NCBI GenBank assembly: GCA_900770415.1
Contig: CAAGKN010000018.1
Location: 1 to 64,000, forward strand
Source of the DNA: Clostridia bacterium
GTDB taxonomy: Bacteria > Bacillota > Clostridia > TANB77 > CAG-508
DNA length: 64,000 nucleotides
Direction of reading: 5' to 3'
Part shown: in pieces, positions 19,390 to 27,827 of the stretch
How positions within the stretch are numbered: the stretch's first letter is position 1
Layout of the letters: each line of letters opens with the position of its first letter
The notes under the pieces: generated by a model
Told to the model about the DNA's origin: nothing
Seen by the model: the letters and a program-made list of their open reading frames with translations, nothing else
The model's database searches: none
Made by a program: the position numbers and the translations under genes

Positions 19390-19579
19390 AAAAAAATTGT
19401 GAATGGAGTTAGCTTGAATTAGAAATTGTTCTTCGAGCGCAGTAGGGAATCTCATTTTTAATGAGGGCGCTGCGGAGCAAGAAGATGTACAATTTCTATG
19501 AAAGCGACATGACCTGAACCATTTTTTGAATTTTAATATTTTAATTTTGAATATAATTACAAATTACAATTTGTGAAAA
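19390..19579 (+). repeat. Dispersed structured repeat, copy 2
   Basis: Nearly identical to 1-187 over about 180 bases, including the inner GCGCTGCGGAGCAAGAAG. The few differences are single bases (for example TTTACAATTT against TGTACAATTT). It ends just before the ribosome site of the gene at 19592, as copy 1 ends just before map. With the short hairpin repeat at 19315 it fills the 320 bases between genes; I see nothing else in this gap. Confidence 0.75.
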
Positions 19580-19591
19580 GGAGGAACAAAA

Positions 19592-20128
19592 TTGTTAAAA
19601 AAAATATGGTTACATTTTAAATTAATTACAAAGCATAGATGGATAGTTTTTAAATTGTGTACAAGGGCAGGATTACCATGGAGAGGACTTATACACGATT
19701 TATCTAAATATGGTCCAACAGAATTTTGGGAAAGTGCAAAATACTATGTAGGTTATAAAAGTCCAATACAAGTAGCAAGAGAAAAAAGGCAATACTCAGC
19801 TGCATGGCTTCATCATAAAGGACATAACAAACATCACGAAGAGTACTGGTATGATTTTAATGCACCAGTAAAGGCGCCAGTTATACCTTATAAATATACA
19901 ATAGAAATGTTATGTGATAATCTATCTGCCGGAATGGTTTATAAAGGAAAAGATTTTACAAATGATTATCCATTGTGGTATTGGAATAATGTAAAGAATA
20001 AGGAGCTATTTCATCCAAAATTAATAAACTTTTTTGATGATATTTTTAACGAAATAAGTAATAAGGGAATAAAAGAAGTTTTAAATAAAAGACACTTGAA
20101 AGAAAAATACAATAAATATTGTAATTAA
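19592..20128 (+). CDS. DUF5662-type protein of unknown function
   Basis: 178 residues starting at TTG 19592 behind AAAAGGAGG. It is rich in aromatic residues and histidine, with HRWIVFKLC, GLIHDLSKYGPTEF and a cluster AAWLHHKGHNKHHEEYW whose histidines and acidic residues look like a metal site of the HD or haem-free kind. The pattern is widespread in Firmicutes and their phages under the name DUF5662; no activity is established that I know of. It converges on the next gene with a 4-base overlap. Confidence 0.8.
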   Translation: MLKKIWLHFKLITKHRWIVFKLCTRAGLPWRGLIHDLSKYGPTEFWESAKYYVGYKSPIQVAREKRQYSAAWLHHKGHNKHHEEYWYDFNAPVKAPVIPYKYTIEMLCDNLSAGMVYKGKDFTNDYPLWYWNNVKNKELFHPKLINFFDDIFNEISNKGIKEVLNKRHLKEKYNKYCN

Positions 20129-21129
20129 TCTGTTCTTTCAATACCTTTAATATTGCGATAGCCATCAGGAACTAAACCATTATTTACTTTGCTTTGAAGT
20201 TCTTCTTTAGAAATAGGGATATACTTATTTTCACTACCAGAAAAAGCAAAATAAACAATATTATTTTTACCACCTTCAGATAAGTCCAAAGAAACATAAG
20301 AAGATAAATCTTTGTTTTTTATACTAGAATAATGGCAAGTATAAATAGAAATTTTTCGTATTTCTTCATCAGAAAAAACAGCAGAACAAAGCCTATTATA
20401 AAAGCTTGTTAATTCAGAAAAACCAGCTTTATAGGAATTGCTTTCACTATAAACATTAAGATTATTTATTAAAAACAAGAATTTGTATTTTAGTAGCTCA
20501 GAAGGAGTGCAAGAATCTAAAGTAATATCTTTTGGTAAAATATATTCATTAACAAAATCAGGATTTTTTAATTCTGATTTTATTTTTTCAATAAAATCAT
20601 TCATGTAAAGGCCATGAAAAGTATAACCAAATTTGTTATCCATTGCTTCAAGTTCTTCTGTGGAAAGAGATTTAAGACTGCTAGAATATTTGCGAGCCAA
20701 TTCGTAATAAACAACACCATTCAGATGTTCAGAAGGAGGGGCAAAATTTCTAGTTCTAGAACCAGTTTGAATTTTAGCTAAATCTGCAAGAAGATTTGCA
20801 TAATAAATATTGCCATCCTTAGTTTTTATAATGGTGTCTGCATGTTCTAAACCTTTAAAATAAAAAACTTTTGCTTTTATACCAAGTTTATTTAAAATAT
20901 AAGTATATAATTCAGAAGAGGAATTACATATTACATTTGGAAAATTTATATTATTAATATTCTTTCCAGCTTCAAAAAGCCTAGATTGTTTACTAAGAGA
21001 CCTAGTTAAAGAATACTCAGTATCTTGAGCTAATACTTTTCCAAGTTCAAGATAAACAAAATAAGCAGTTTCTAATTCAGTTAAATTTTCTGGTACAGAA
21101 CCAATAATTTTTTCAATTGTTTTTCTCAT
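20125..21129 (-). CDS. Putative transglutaminase-like protein, possibly leaderless
   Basis: 334 residues, cytoplasmic by composition. Around residues 65-115 a Cys (VICNSSSELYTYIL), a His (LEHADTII) and an Asp (ANLLADL) occur in the order and spacing of a transglutaminase-like triad; the remainder is unfamiliar. No ribosome site precedes either ATG 21129 or ATG 21156. Instead TATAAT sits seven bases before ATG 21129, which would fit a leaderless mRNA, so I use that start. Transcribed away from lepA. Function uncertain. Confidence 0.55.
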   Translation of the reverse strand: MRKTIEKIIGSVPENLTELETAYFVYLELGKVLAQDTEYSLTRSLSKQSRLFEAGKNINNINFPNVICNSSSELYTYILNKLGIKAKVFYFKGLEHADTIIKTKDGNIYYANLLADLAKIQTGSRTRNFAPPSEHLNGVVYYELARKYSSSLKSLSTEELEAMDNKFGYTFHGLYMNDFIEKIKSELKNPDFVNEYILPKDITLDSCTPSELLKYKFLFLINNLNVYSESNSYKAGFSELTSFYNRLCSAVFSDEEIRKISIYTCHYSSIKNKDLSSYVSLDLSEGGKNNIVYFAFSGSENKYIPISKEELQSKVNNGLVPDGYRNIKGIERTD

Positions 21130-21225
21130 ATATTCATTATAACATAAAAATTCCAAACTTTAAAGTTATTGCTAAATTGCAAGCATTATGTTAAAATATC
21201 TGATAGTGACTAAGGAGGAAAAATA

Positions 21226-23037
21226 ATGCACGATAAACAAAAATATATTAGAAACTTTAGTATAATAGCACATATAGATCATGGAAAATCAACATTAGCA
21301 GATAGATTAATAGAAAAAACAGGACTTTTATCTTCTAGAGAGATGGAAAGCCAAGTACTAGATAATATGGACCTAGAAAGAGAACGTGGAATTACAATAA
21401 AAGCACAGGCTGTTAGAATGTTATATAAAGCAAAAGACGGAAATGAATATATATTAAATTTAATAGATACACCAGGGCATGTAGACTTTAACTATGAGGT
21501 TTCAAAAAGTTTAGCTGCATGCGAAGGGGCAATATTAGTTGTAGATGCAAGTCAAGGAGTGGAAGCACAAACACTTGCTAATGTATATTTGGCATTAGAT
21601 AACAACCTAGAGATTTTACCAGTAATAAACAAAGTGGATTTGCCAAATGCTAGACCAGAAGAAATAAAAAAAGAAATAGAAGATATAATTGGAATACCAG
21701 CAATGGATGCACCTTGTATTTCTGCAAAAACAGGATTAAATATTGATGAAGTTTTAGAAAGAATAGTAACAGATTTTAAACCACCAGTAGGAGATGAAAC
21801 AAAACCATTAAAATGTTTAATATTTGATTCTTTCTATGATAATTATAAAGGAGCATTAAGCTATGTAAGAGTGGTAGAAGGAACAGTAAAAACTGGTGAC
21901 GAAATACTATTTATGGCCACGAATAAAAAATTTGTAGTATCAGAGCTTGGATATTTAGAGCCAGGAACTACAGTGCCAGCAGAAAAATTAACAGCAGGAG
22001 AAGTTGGATATATTGCAGCTAGTATAAAAAATGTATCTGATTTACATGTAGGAGATACAATAACAACAGTAGAAAATCCAGCAAAAGAACCACTTCCAGG
22101 ATATAAAAAAGCAAATTCTATGGTGTATTGTGGAATGTACCCATTAGATGGAGGAGATTACGAAAATTTAAAAACAGCATTAGAAAAGTTAAAATTAAAT
22201 GATGCTGCATTAGAGTATGAGCCAGAAACATCTATTGCATTAGGATTTGGTTTTAGATGTGGATTTTTAGGGTTACTTCATTTGGAAATTATACAAGAAA
22301 GACTAGAAAGGGAATTTGACTTAAATTTAATCACAACAGCACCATCAGTTATATACAAGGTATATAAGCAAACAGGAGAGGTAATAGAACTATATAATCC
22401 AGTAGATTTACCACCAGCACAAGAAATAAGCTATATAGAAGAACCAATAGTAAAAGCAGAAATAATGCTTCCAAAAGAATTTGTTGGAAACGTAATGGAA
22501 ATATGCCAAGATAGACGTGGCACATATATTGATATGAAATATTTAGATAGCACAAGAGTAACATTGGAATATGAATTACCACTAAATGAAATAATATATG
22601 ATTTTTTTGATACATTAAAATCAAAAACAAAAGGCTATGCTTCTTTTGACTATGAGTTTAAAGAATACAGAAGAGCAGAACTTGTAAAACTAGATATACA
22701 TATAAATAATGAGCCAGTTGATGCATTATCTTTTATAGTACATAAAGATACAGCATATACAAGAGGTATAAAAATGGCAGAAAAACTAAAAACAGTTATA
22801 CCAAGACAATTATTTGAAATACCAATTCAAGCAGTTGTAGGCGGAAAAATTATAGCAAGAGAAACAATATCTGCAATGAGAAAAGACGTACTTGCAAAAT
22901 GCTATGGTGGAGATGTTACAAGAAAGAAAAAACTGTTAGAGAAGCAGAAAAAAGGTAAAAAGAAGATGAGACAAATAGGAAAAGTTGAAGTACCACAAGA
23001 AGCCTTTTTATCAGTTTTAAAATTAGATGAGGATTAA
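21226..23037 (+). CDS. lepA: Elongation factor 4 (ribosomal back-translocase)
   Basis: 603-residue translational GTPase. G-domain motifs are complete: AHIDHGKST (G1), GITIKAQ (G2), DTPGHVD (G3), NKVDLP (G4) and SAKTG (G5). The EF4-specific C-terminal domain ends with VTRKKKLLEKQKKGKKKMRQ and a short tail. GGAGG precedes the ATG. Here lepA stands next to rlmB rather than beside hemW-hrcA, which lie 40 kb away. It contains no zero-frame CGG. Confidence 0.97.
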   Translation: MHDKQKYIRNFSIIAHIDHGKSTLADRLIEKTGLLSSREMESQVLDNMDLERERGITIKAQAVRMLYKAKDGNEYILNLIDTPGHVDFNYEVSKSLAACEGAILVVDASQGVEAQTLANVYLALDNNLEILPVINKVDLPNARPEEIKKEIEDIIGIPAMDAPCISAKTGLNIDEVLERIVTDFKPPVGDETKPLKCLIFDSFYDNYKGALSYVRVVEGTVKTGDEILFMATNKKFVVSELGYLEPGTTVPAEKLTAGEVGYIAASIKNVSDLHVGDTITTVENPAKEPLPGYKKANSMVYCGMYPLDGGDYENLKTALEKLKLNDAALEYEPETSIALGFGFRCGFLGLLHLEIIQERLEREFDLNLITTAPSVIYKVYKQTGEVIELYNPVDLPPAQEISYIEEPIVKAEIMLPKEFVGNVMEICQDRRGTYIDMKYLDSTRVTLEYELPLNEIIYDFFDTLKSKTKGYASFDYEFKEYRRAELVKLDIHINNEPVDALSFIVHKDTAYTRGIKMAEKLKTVIPRQLFEIPIQAVVGGKIIARETISAMRKDVLAKCYGGDVTRKKKLLEKQKKGKKKMRQIGKVEVPQEAFLSVLKLDED

Positions 23038-23065
23038 AAAATATATAAAATTTATTGCAAATATT

Positions 23066-23095
23066 ATAGGGGTCGCCGTCCTCGGCGACCTGAAG
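23066..23095 (+). repeat. GTAGGGGTCGC-type hairpin repeat
   Basis: AGGGGTCGCC and GGCGACCT arms between lepA and rlmB, related to the units at 9213 and 19315. Confidence 0.55.
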
Positions 23096-23112
23096 AACAG
23101 GAGAGGTTAAAA

Positions 23113-23902
23113 ATGAAAAAAGAAGAGTTAAGAATGAACAATAAAGATAAACAAAGTGTATCTGACCAAATAGAAGGACGCAATTCTGTATTAGAATTAT
23201 TGGAATCAGATAGAGATATAAATAAAATATTTATTGCAAGAGGAGAAAGACACGGTTCTATAAATAAAATAATAGCAAAAGCTAAGGAAAGAAAAATAGT
23301 TATTGTAGAAGTAGAAAAACAAAAACTAAATGCAATTTCTGAGACAGAAAATCATCAAGGGGTAATTGCAATAGTACCTCCATTTAATTATTGCGAAGTA
23401 GAAGACATATTAGAAGAGGCAAAATCAAAAAATGAAGACCCATTTATATTAATTTTAGATGGAATAGAAGATCCACATAATCTAGGATCAATAATAAGAA
23501 CAGCAGAAACAGCAGGAGTACATGGAGTTATAATACCAAAAAGAAGAGCTGTTCGGAGTAAATGCAACTGTATCAAAATCATCAGCAGGAGCAGTAGAAC
23601 ATGTAAAAATTGCAAGAGTAAATAATATTAATGAAACAATAAAATACTTAAAAGAGCAAGGAGTATGGATTTGCGGAACAGATGGAGATGCAAAAACATA
23701 TTACTATAATCAAGATTTAAAAGGAGCACTTGCAATAATAATAGGTAGTGAAGGCTTTGGAATGAGTAGACTTGTAAAAGAAAATTGCGATTTTTTAGTA
23801 AAAATTCCAATGAAAGGAAAAATTACATCTTTAAATGCTTCAGTTTCTGCAGGAATTGTAATATATGAAGCAGTAAAACAGAAGAACTTGACAAAACAAT
23901 AA
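23113..23902 (+). CDS. rlmB: 23S rRNA 2'-O-ribose methyltransferase RlmB/TrmH family, with a CGG +1 frameshift site
   Basis: SPOUT methyltransferase for G2251 of 23S rRNA, 262 residues once restored. The N-terminal substrate-binding domain opens with EGRNSVLELL; then come LDGIEDPHNLGSIIRTAETAG and PKRRAV. At 23554 an extra C precedes GGA. Skipping it gives GVNATVSKSSAGAVEHV and on to the trefoil-knot motifs IIGSEGFGMSRLV and IPMKGKITSLNASVS, all highly conserved. Unshifted reading ends 23 codons later and loses the whole cofactor-binding knot. It may be a close TrmH-family relative rather than RlmB proper. Confidence 0.9.
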
Positions 23903-23936
23903 AATAAGTATACAATATTAACATAATTTCATATTT

Positions 23937-24086
23937 GGGACTTGATCCAACACCGTCCATCCTATCCAATCTTAACGACTTTTTCATACGCCCCTTCTTT
24001 TTCCCCCATCCTTCCGATACATAACTCCAAAAATTTTTGATCAAGTCCTACCGGGACTCTTTATAACAAGAGTCCCGGTTTCGTTT
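23937..24086 (-). other. Intergenic inverted-repeat element, possible structured RNA
   Basis: The 318-base gap before gatC contains GGGACTTGATC near 23939 and its complement GATCAAGTCC near 24038, which would close a stem of about 10 pairs around 90 very pyrimidine-rich bases (purine-rich on the minus strand). Immediately beyond lies a strong hairpin, ACCGGGACTCTT / AAGAGTCCCGGT followed by T-rich sequence (24050-24086). This could be a small RNA with its own terminator or a miniature element. The 73-residue minus-strand reading through it has no ribosome site and I do not call it. Confidence 0.4.
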
Positions 24087-24220
24087 TGCATAAATTATTA
24101 TTTTCATATAAAAATATAATAGAAGAATTGACAAATTTTACAAAGAATAATAAAATAAAAAAGAATTATATATTTGTCCCTACAATGGTGGGGACGGTTT
24201 TCGTATAAAGGAGTAATTTT

Positions 24221-24508
24221 ATGAAAAAGGTTAGTAAAGAAGAAATTAGGCATATTGCAAATTTAGCAAGATTAGAGTTAGATGAAAATGAAATAGATAA
24301 TTATATAGAAAACTTACAAGATATCTTAAATTTTGCAGATGTTGTAAATAATGCACCAGTACAAGATTTAGATATCACAATCGGAACAAATGAAGCAAAA
24401 AATGTGTTTAGAAAAGACGAAGTTAAGATATTTGAAGAAAATGAAGCATTACTTGCAAATGCAAAAGAGAAAGAAAGAAATATGTTTAAAATTCCAAAAG
24501 TAATTTAA
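24221..24508 (+). CDS. gatC: Asp-tRNA(Asn)/Glu-tRNA(Gln) amidotransferase subunit C
   Basis: 95 residues that stabilise the GatA-GatB complex. It has the usual opening (SKEEIRHIANLARLELDE), a central NLQDILNFADVV helix and the FRKDEV motif near the end. GGAG lies upstream. It leads the gatCAB operon with 12 bases to gatA. The presence of the operon implies indirect formation of Gln-tRNA and/or Asn-tRNA in this organism. Confidence 0.95.
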   Translation: MKKVSKEEIRHIANLARLELDENEIDNYIENLQDILNFADVVNNAPVQDLDITIGTNEAKNVFRKDEVKIFEENEALLANAKEKERNMFKIPKVI

Positions 24509-24520
24509 AGGGAGGAAAAT

Positions 24521-25999
24521 ATGGAACTATATGAGTTAACAGTCCATGAATTAATGGACAAGTTAAATAAAAAGGAAATAACATCAGAAGATATTACAAA
24601 AAGCTATGTAAGTAGAATAAATGAAAAAGAAGACAACATAGAAGCTTTTGTTACTGTTCTTTCAGAAGAGGCAGAAAACAAAGCCAAAGAAATAGATCAA
24701 AAAATAGAAAAAGGAGAAATTACAAATAAGTTAGCAGGAATTCCAATAGGAATAAAAGACAACATTTGTACAAAAGGCATAAAAACAACATGTGCGTCTA
24801 AAATGTTAGAAGATTTTGTATCTCCATATAATGCAACAGTAATGGACAAAATAAATGCAGAGAATTTAATTACAATAGGAAAACTTAATATGGATGAATT
24901 TGCTATGGGCGGTTCAACAGAAAATTCATACTTTAAGAAAACAAAAAATCCTTGGAATTTAAGTAAAGTTCCAGGAGGGTCATCAGGAGGAAGTGCAGCA
25001 GCAGTTGCTAGTCAAATGGTACCTTGGGCTTTGGGCTCAGATACAGGTGGAAGTATTAGACAACCAGCTTCTTTCTGCGGAATTGTGGGGCTAAAACCAA
25101 CTTATGGACTTGTTTCAAGATATGGATTAGTAGCATTTGCATCATCACTTGACCAAATAGGACCAATAACAAAAGATGTTAGAGATAGTGCTATTCTATT
25201 AAATATAATTGCAGGACATGACGAAAAAGATTCTACATCAGTAGATATGCCTAAAAAAGATTATGAAAAAGCATTAACAGGGAATATAAAAGGCTTAAAG
25301 ATAGGTGTGCCTAAAGAATTCTTTGGAGAAGGAATAAATGAAGAAGTTAAAGAAAGCCTAAAACAAGCAATAGAAACATATAAAAAATTGGGAGCAGAAG
25401 TTGAAGAGTTTTCTTTAGATATTGCAAAATATGCATTAGCAACATACTATATAATTGCTTGCGCAGAAGCTAGTTCTAACTTAGGTAGATTTGATGGAAT
25501 TAGATATACTTATAGAGCAAAAGATTTTAAAGACTTAAAAGATTTATATAAAAAGACTAGAAGTGAGGGCTTTGGAGCAGAAGTAAAAAGAAGAATTATA
25601 CTTGGAACTTATGTGTTGTCTTCTGGATATTATGATGCATATTATAAAAAAGCTCAACAAGTTCGTACATTGGTAATGAATGAATTTAATAAAGGCTTTG
25701 AAAAATATGATGTTATACTTACTCCAACATCACCAACAGTAGCTTTTGGAATAGGAGAAAAATCAAATAATCCATTAGAAATGTATTTAGCAGATATTTG
25801 TACAGTTTCAATAAACATAGCAGGACTACCAGGTATTTCAATTCCTTGTGGAGTAGATAAGGAAGGAATGCCAATAGGAATGCAATTAATAGGAAACAGA
25901 TTCCAAGAAGAAACTATATTAAATGCAGCATATAGCTTCGAACAAGAATATAAATTTAGAGAGAAATATAAACCTCAATTTAAAGGAGGAATAGAATAA
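24521..25999 (+). CDS. gatA: Asp-tRNA(Asn)/Glu-tRNA(Gln) amidotransferase subunit A
   Basis: 492-residue amidase that releases ammonia from glutamine for the transamidation. The Ser-cisSer-Lys catalytic triad is visible: the Lys of GIKDNICTKG (about residue 78), and the two serines in PGGSSGGSAAAVA and GSDTGGSIRQPA. The signature LKPTYGLVSRYGLVAFASS follows. GGAGG precedes the ATG. Its TAA overlaps the gatB ATG by one base, so the two are translationally coupled. Confidence 0.97.
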   Translation: MELYELTVHELMDKLNKKEITSEDITKSYVSRINEKEDNIEAFVTVLSEEAENKAKEIDQKIEKGEITNKLAGIPIGIKDNICTKGIKTTCASKMLEDFVSPYNATVMDKINAENLITIGKLNMDEFAMGGSTENSYFKKTKNPWNLSKVPGGSSGGSAAAVASQMVPWALGSDTGGSIRQPASFCGIVGLKPTYGLVSRYGLVAFASSLDQIGPITKDVRDSAILLNIIAGHDEKDSTSVDMPKKDYEKALTGNIKGLKIGVPKEFFGEGINEEVKESLKQAIETYKKLGAEVEEFSLDIAKYALATYYIIACAEASSNLGRFDGIRYTYRAKDFKDLKDLYKKTRSEGFGAEVKRRIILGTYVLSSGYYDAYYKKAQQVRTLVMNEFNKGFEKYDVILTPTSPTVAFGIGEKSNNPLEMYLADICTVSINIAGLPGISIPCGVDKEGMPIGMQLIGNRFQEETILNAAYSFEQEYKFREKYKPQFKGGIE

Positions 26000-27441
26000 T
26001 GGCAAGAGAAGATTATGAAGCAGTAATAGGCTTGGAAGTCCATGCAGAGCTTTCAACAAAAACAAAAATATTTTGCTCATGCCCTACAACATTTGGGGCA
26101 GAACCAAATACTCATGTGTGTCCAATATGTATGGCAATGCCAGGGACATTACCAGTATTAAATGAAAAAGTTGTAGAATATGCCGTAAAAGCAGGTCTTG
26201 CAACAAACTGTGAAATTTCAAAAGATAGCAAAAACGATAGAAAAAATTACTACTATCCAGATTTACCAAAGTCATATCAAATTTCACAATTTGATAAACC
26301 ATTATGCAATCATGGATATGTAGAAATTGATGATGAAAACGGAAACAAAAAGAAAATTGGAATTTTAAGAATTCATATAGAAGAAGACGCAGGAAAATTA
26401 AATCATGATGAATTTGGTGGAGACAGTTTAGTTGACTTAAACAGAGCGGGAGTTCCATTAATAGAAATTGTTTCTATGCCAGATATGAGTAGTGCAGAAG
26501 AAGCAGATAGATATTTAAAGAAGCTAAAATCAATACTAGAATATATAGAAGTATCAGATTGCAAAATGCAAGAAGGCTCTTTTAGAGCAGATGTTAACGT
26601 ATCTGTAAAAAAGAAAACTGATACTAAATTAGGAACACGTTCAGAAATGAAAAATATGAGTTCATTTAGAAGTATTACAAGAGGTATTGAATACGAAATA
26701 GAAAGACAAATAGATTTATTAGAAGCAGGAGGAAAAGTATTACAAGAAACATTAAGATGGGATGACGTATCTGGAAGAACTTTTTCAATGAGAGATAAGG
26801 AAGATGCACAAGATTATAGATATTTTCCAGAACCAGATTTAGTAGCAATAAAACTTTCAGATGAATATATAGAAAACGTAAAAGACAGTTTGCCAGAACT
26901 TCCAGAATCTAGACTTAATAGATATGTAAAAGAATATAAAATGACACCAAAAGATGCTGGAATAATAGTAAACTCAAAATATTTATCAGATTTATTTGAA
27001 AAGGCATCAAGTATTTGTAACAACTATAAAGCAGTTAGCAACTGGATTATTTCAGATATAACAGGAATATTAAATGAAAAAGAGTTAGAACCAAACGAAA
27101 TTCCATTTACAGCAGAAGAACTTGCAAAAGTTGTAATATTAATAGATAAAGGAACAATTAGTTCTAGTATAGGTAAAAAAGTAGTAGCAGAATTATTTGA
27201 AAATCCAAGAGATCCAGAAGAAATTATAAAAGAAAAAGGATGGATACAAATTTCTGATGAGGGTGCAATTAAAGAAGTGGTTATGAATATACTAGAAGCA
27301 AATCCACAATCAATAGCAGACTTCAAAGCAGGAAAAGATAGAGCACTGGGATTTTTAGTAGGACAAGCAATGAAACAAACAAAGGGAAAAGCAAACCCTC
27401 AACTTCTAAATAAAATGTTCCTAGAAGAATTAAAAAAATAG
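25999..27441 (+). CDS. gatB: Asp-tRNA(Asn)/Glu-tRNA(Gln) amidotransferase subunit B
   Basis: 480 residues that bind the misacylated tRNA and activate its side chain with ATP. The opening YEAVIGLEVHAELSTKTKIF, the zinc-binding cysteines (CSCP and CPIC), RADVNVSV and the tail domain with RALGFLVGQAMKQTKGKANP are as expected. It ends the operon; a strong promoter for rpmF follows within 11 bases of the stop. Confidence 0.97.
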   Translation: MAREDYEAVIGLEVHAELSTKTKIFCSCPTTFGAEPNTHVCPICMAMPGTLPVLNEKVVEYAVKAGLATNCEISKDSKNDRKNYYYPDLPKSYQISQFDKPLCNHGYVEIDDENGNKKKIGILRIHIEEDAGKLNHDEFGGDSLVDLNRAGVPLIEIVSMPDMSSAEEADRYLKKLKSILEYIEVSDCKMQEGSFRADVNVSVKKKTDTKLGTRSEMKNMSSFRSITRGIEYEIERQIDLLEAGGKVLQETLRWDDVSGRTFSMRDKEDAQDYRYFPEPDLVAIKLSDEYIENVKDSLPELPESRLNRYVKEYKMTPKDAGIIVNSKYLSDLFEKASSICNNYKAVSNWIISDITGILNEKELEPNEIPFTAEELAKVVILIDKGTISSSIGKKVVAELFENPRDPEEIIKEKGWIQISDEGAIKEVVMNILEANPQSIADFKAGKDRALGFLVGQAMKQTKGKANPQLLNKMFLEELKK

Positions 27442-27451
27442 ACTAAAAGCC

Positions 27452-27480
27452 TTGACAAGACAAAGAAAAATTAGTATAAT
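27452..27480 (+). promoter_or_regulatory. Consensus sigma-A promoter of rpmF
   Basis: TTGACA at 27452-27457, a 17-base spacer and TATAAT at 27475-27480: a perfect consensus, as suits a highly expressed ribosomal protein gene. Confidence 0.85.
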
Positions 27481-27550
27481 CTTATAGTGACTTTAAAGAA
27501 TAATATGTAAAACATAGATAGATAAAGCATTTACGAGGGAGGGAATAAAA

Positions 27551-27733
27551 ATGGCACAACCAAAAAGAAGATGGTCAAAACAAAGAACACATACAAAAAG
27601 ATCAACATGGAAATTAGAAACACCAAATATTGCAACATGTAAACATTGTGGAGAGCCAGTATTACCACACAGAGTTTGCGACAATTGTGGATATTATGAT
27701 GGAAAAGAAGTAATAGTAAAAAAAGATGCCTAA
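27551..27733 (+). CDS. rpmF: Ribosomal protein bL32
   Basis: 60-residue large-subunit protein. It begins MAQPKRRWSKQRTHTKR and has the zinc-ribbon cysteines CKHCGEPV and CDNCGYY, so it is the zinc-dependent form. GAGGGAGG precedes the ATG. It is a single-gene transcription unit with its own promoter and with a terminator that overlaps the stop codon. The usual upstream partner (DUF177/yceD) is not adjacent here. Confidence 0.97.
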   Translation: MAQPKRRWSKQRTHTKRSTWKLETPNIATCKHCGEPVLPHRVCDNCGYYDGKEVIVKKDA

Positions 27734-27750
27734 TAAGGCATTTTTTTTGT
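27724..27750 (+). terminator. Terminator overlapping the rpmF stop codon
   Basis: GATGCCT and AGGCATT pair around a 3-base loop, followed by eight T residues. The left arm includes the last codons of rpmF. Confidence 0.85.
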
Positions 27751-27827
27751 TTACCCATATTATACAGCAAGGTTGACTAAATAAAGTATATGATATAAAA
27801 TATTAGGCGAAAGAAAAGGGTGAGAAA

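Noticed and set aside
23823..24044. A 73-residue minus-strand reading frame before gatC
   Set aside because: No ribosome site, composition dominated by the inverted-repeat element, and it overlaps the end of rlmB.
23903..24220. T-box or other tRNA-sensing leader before gatCAB
   Set aside because: The conserved T-box core sequence is absent and the hairpins present do not follow the T-box arrangement.
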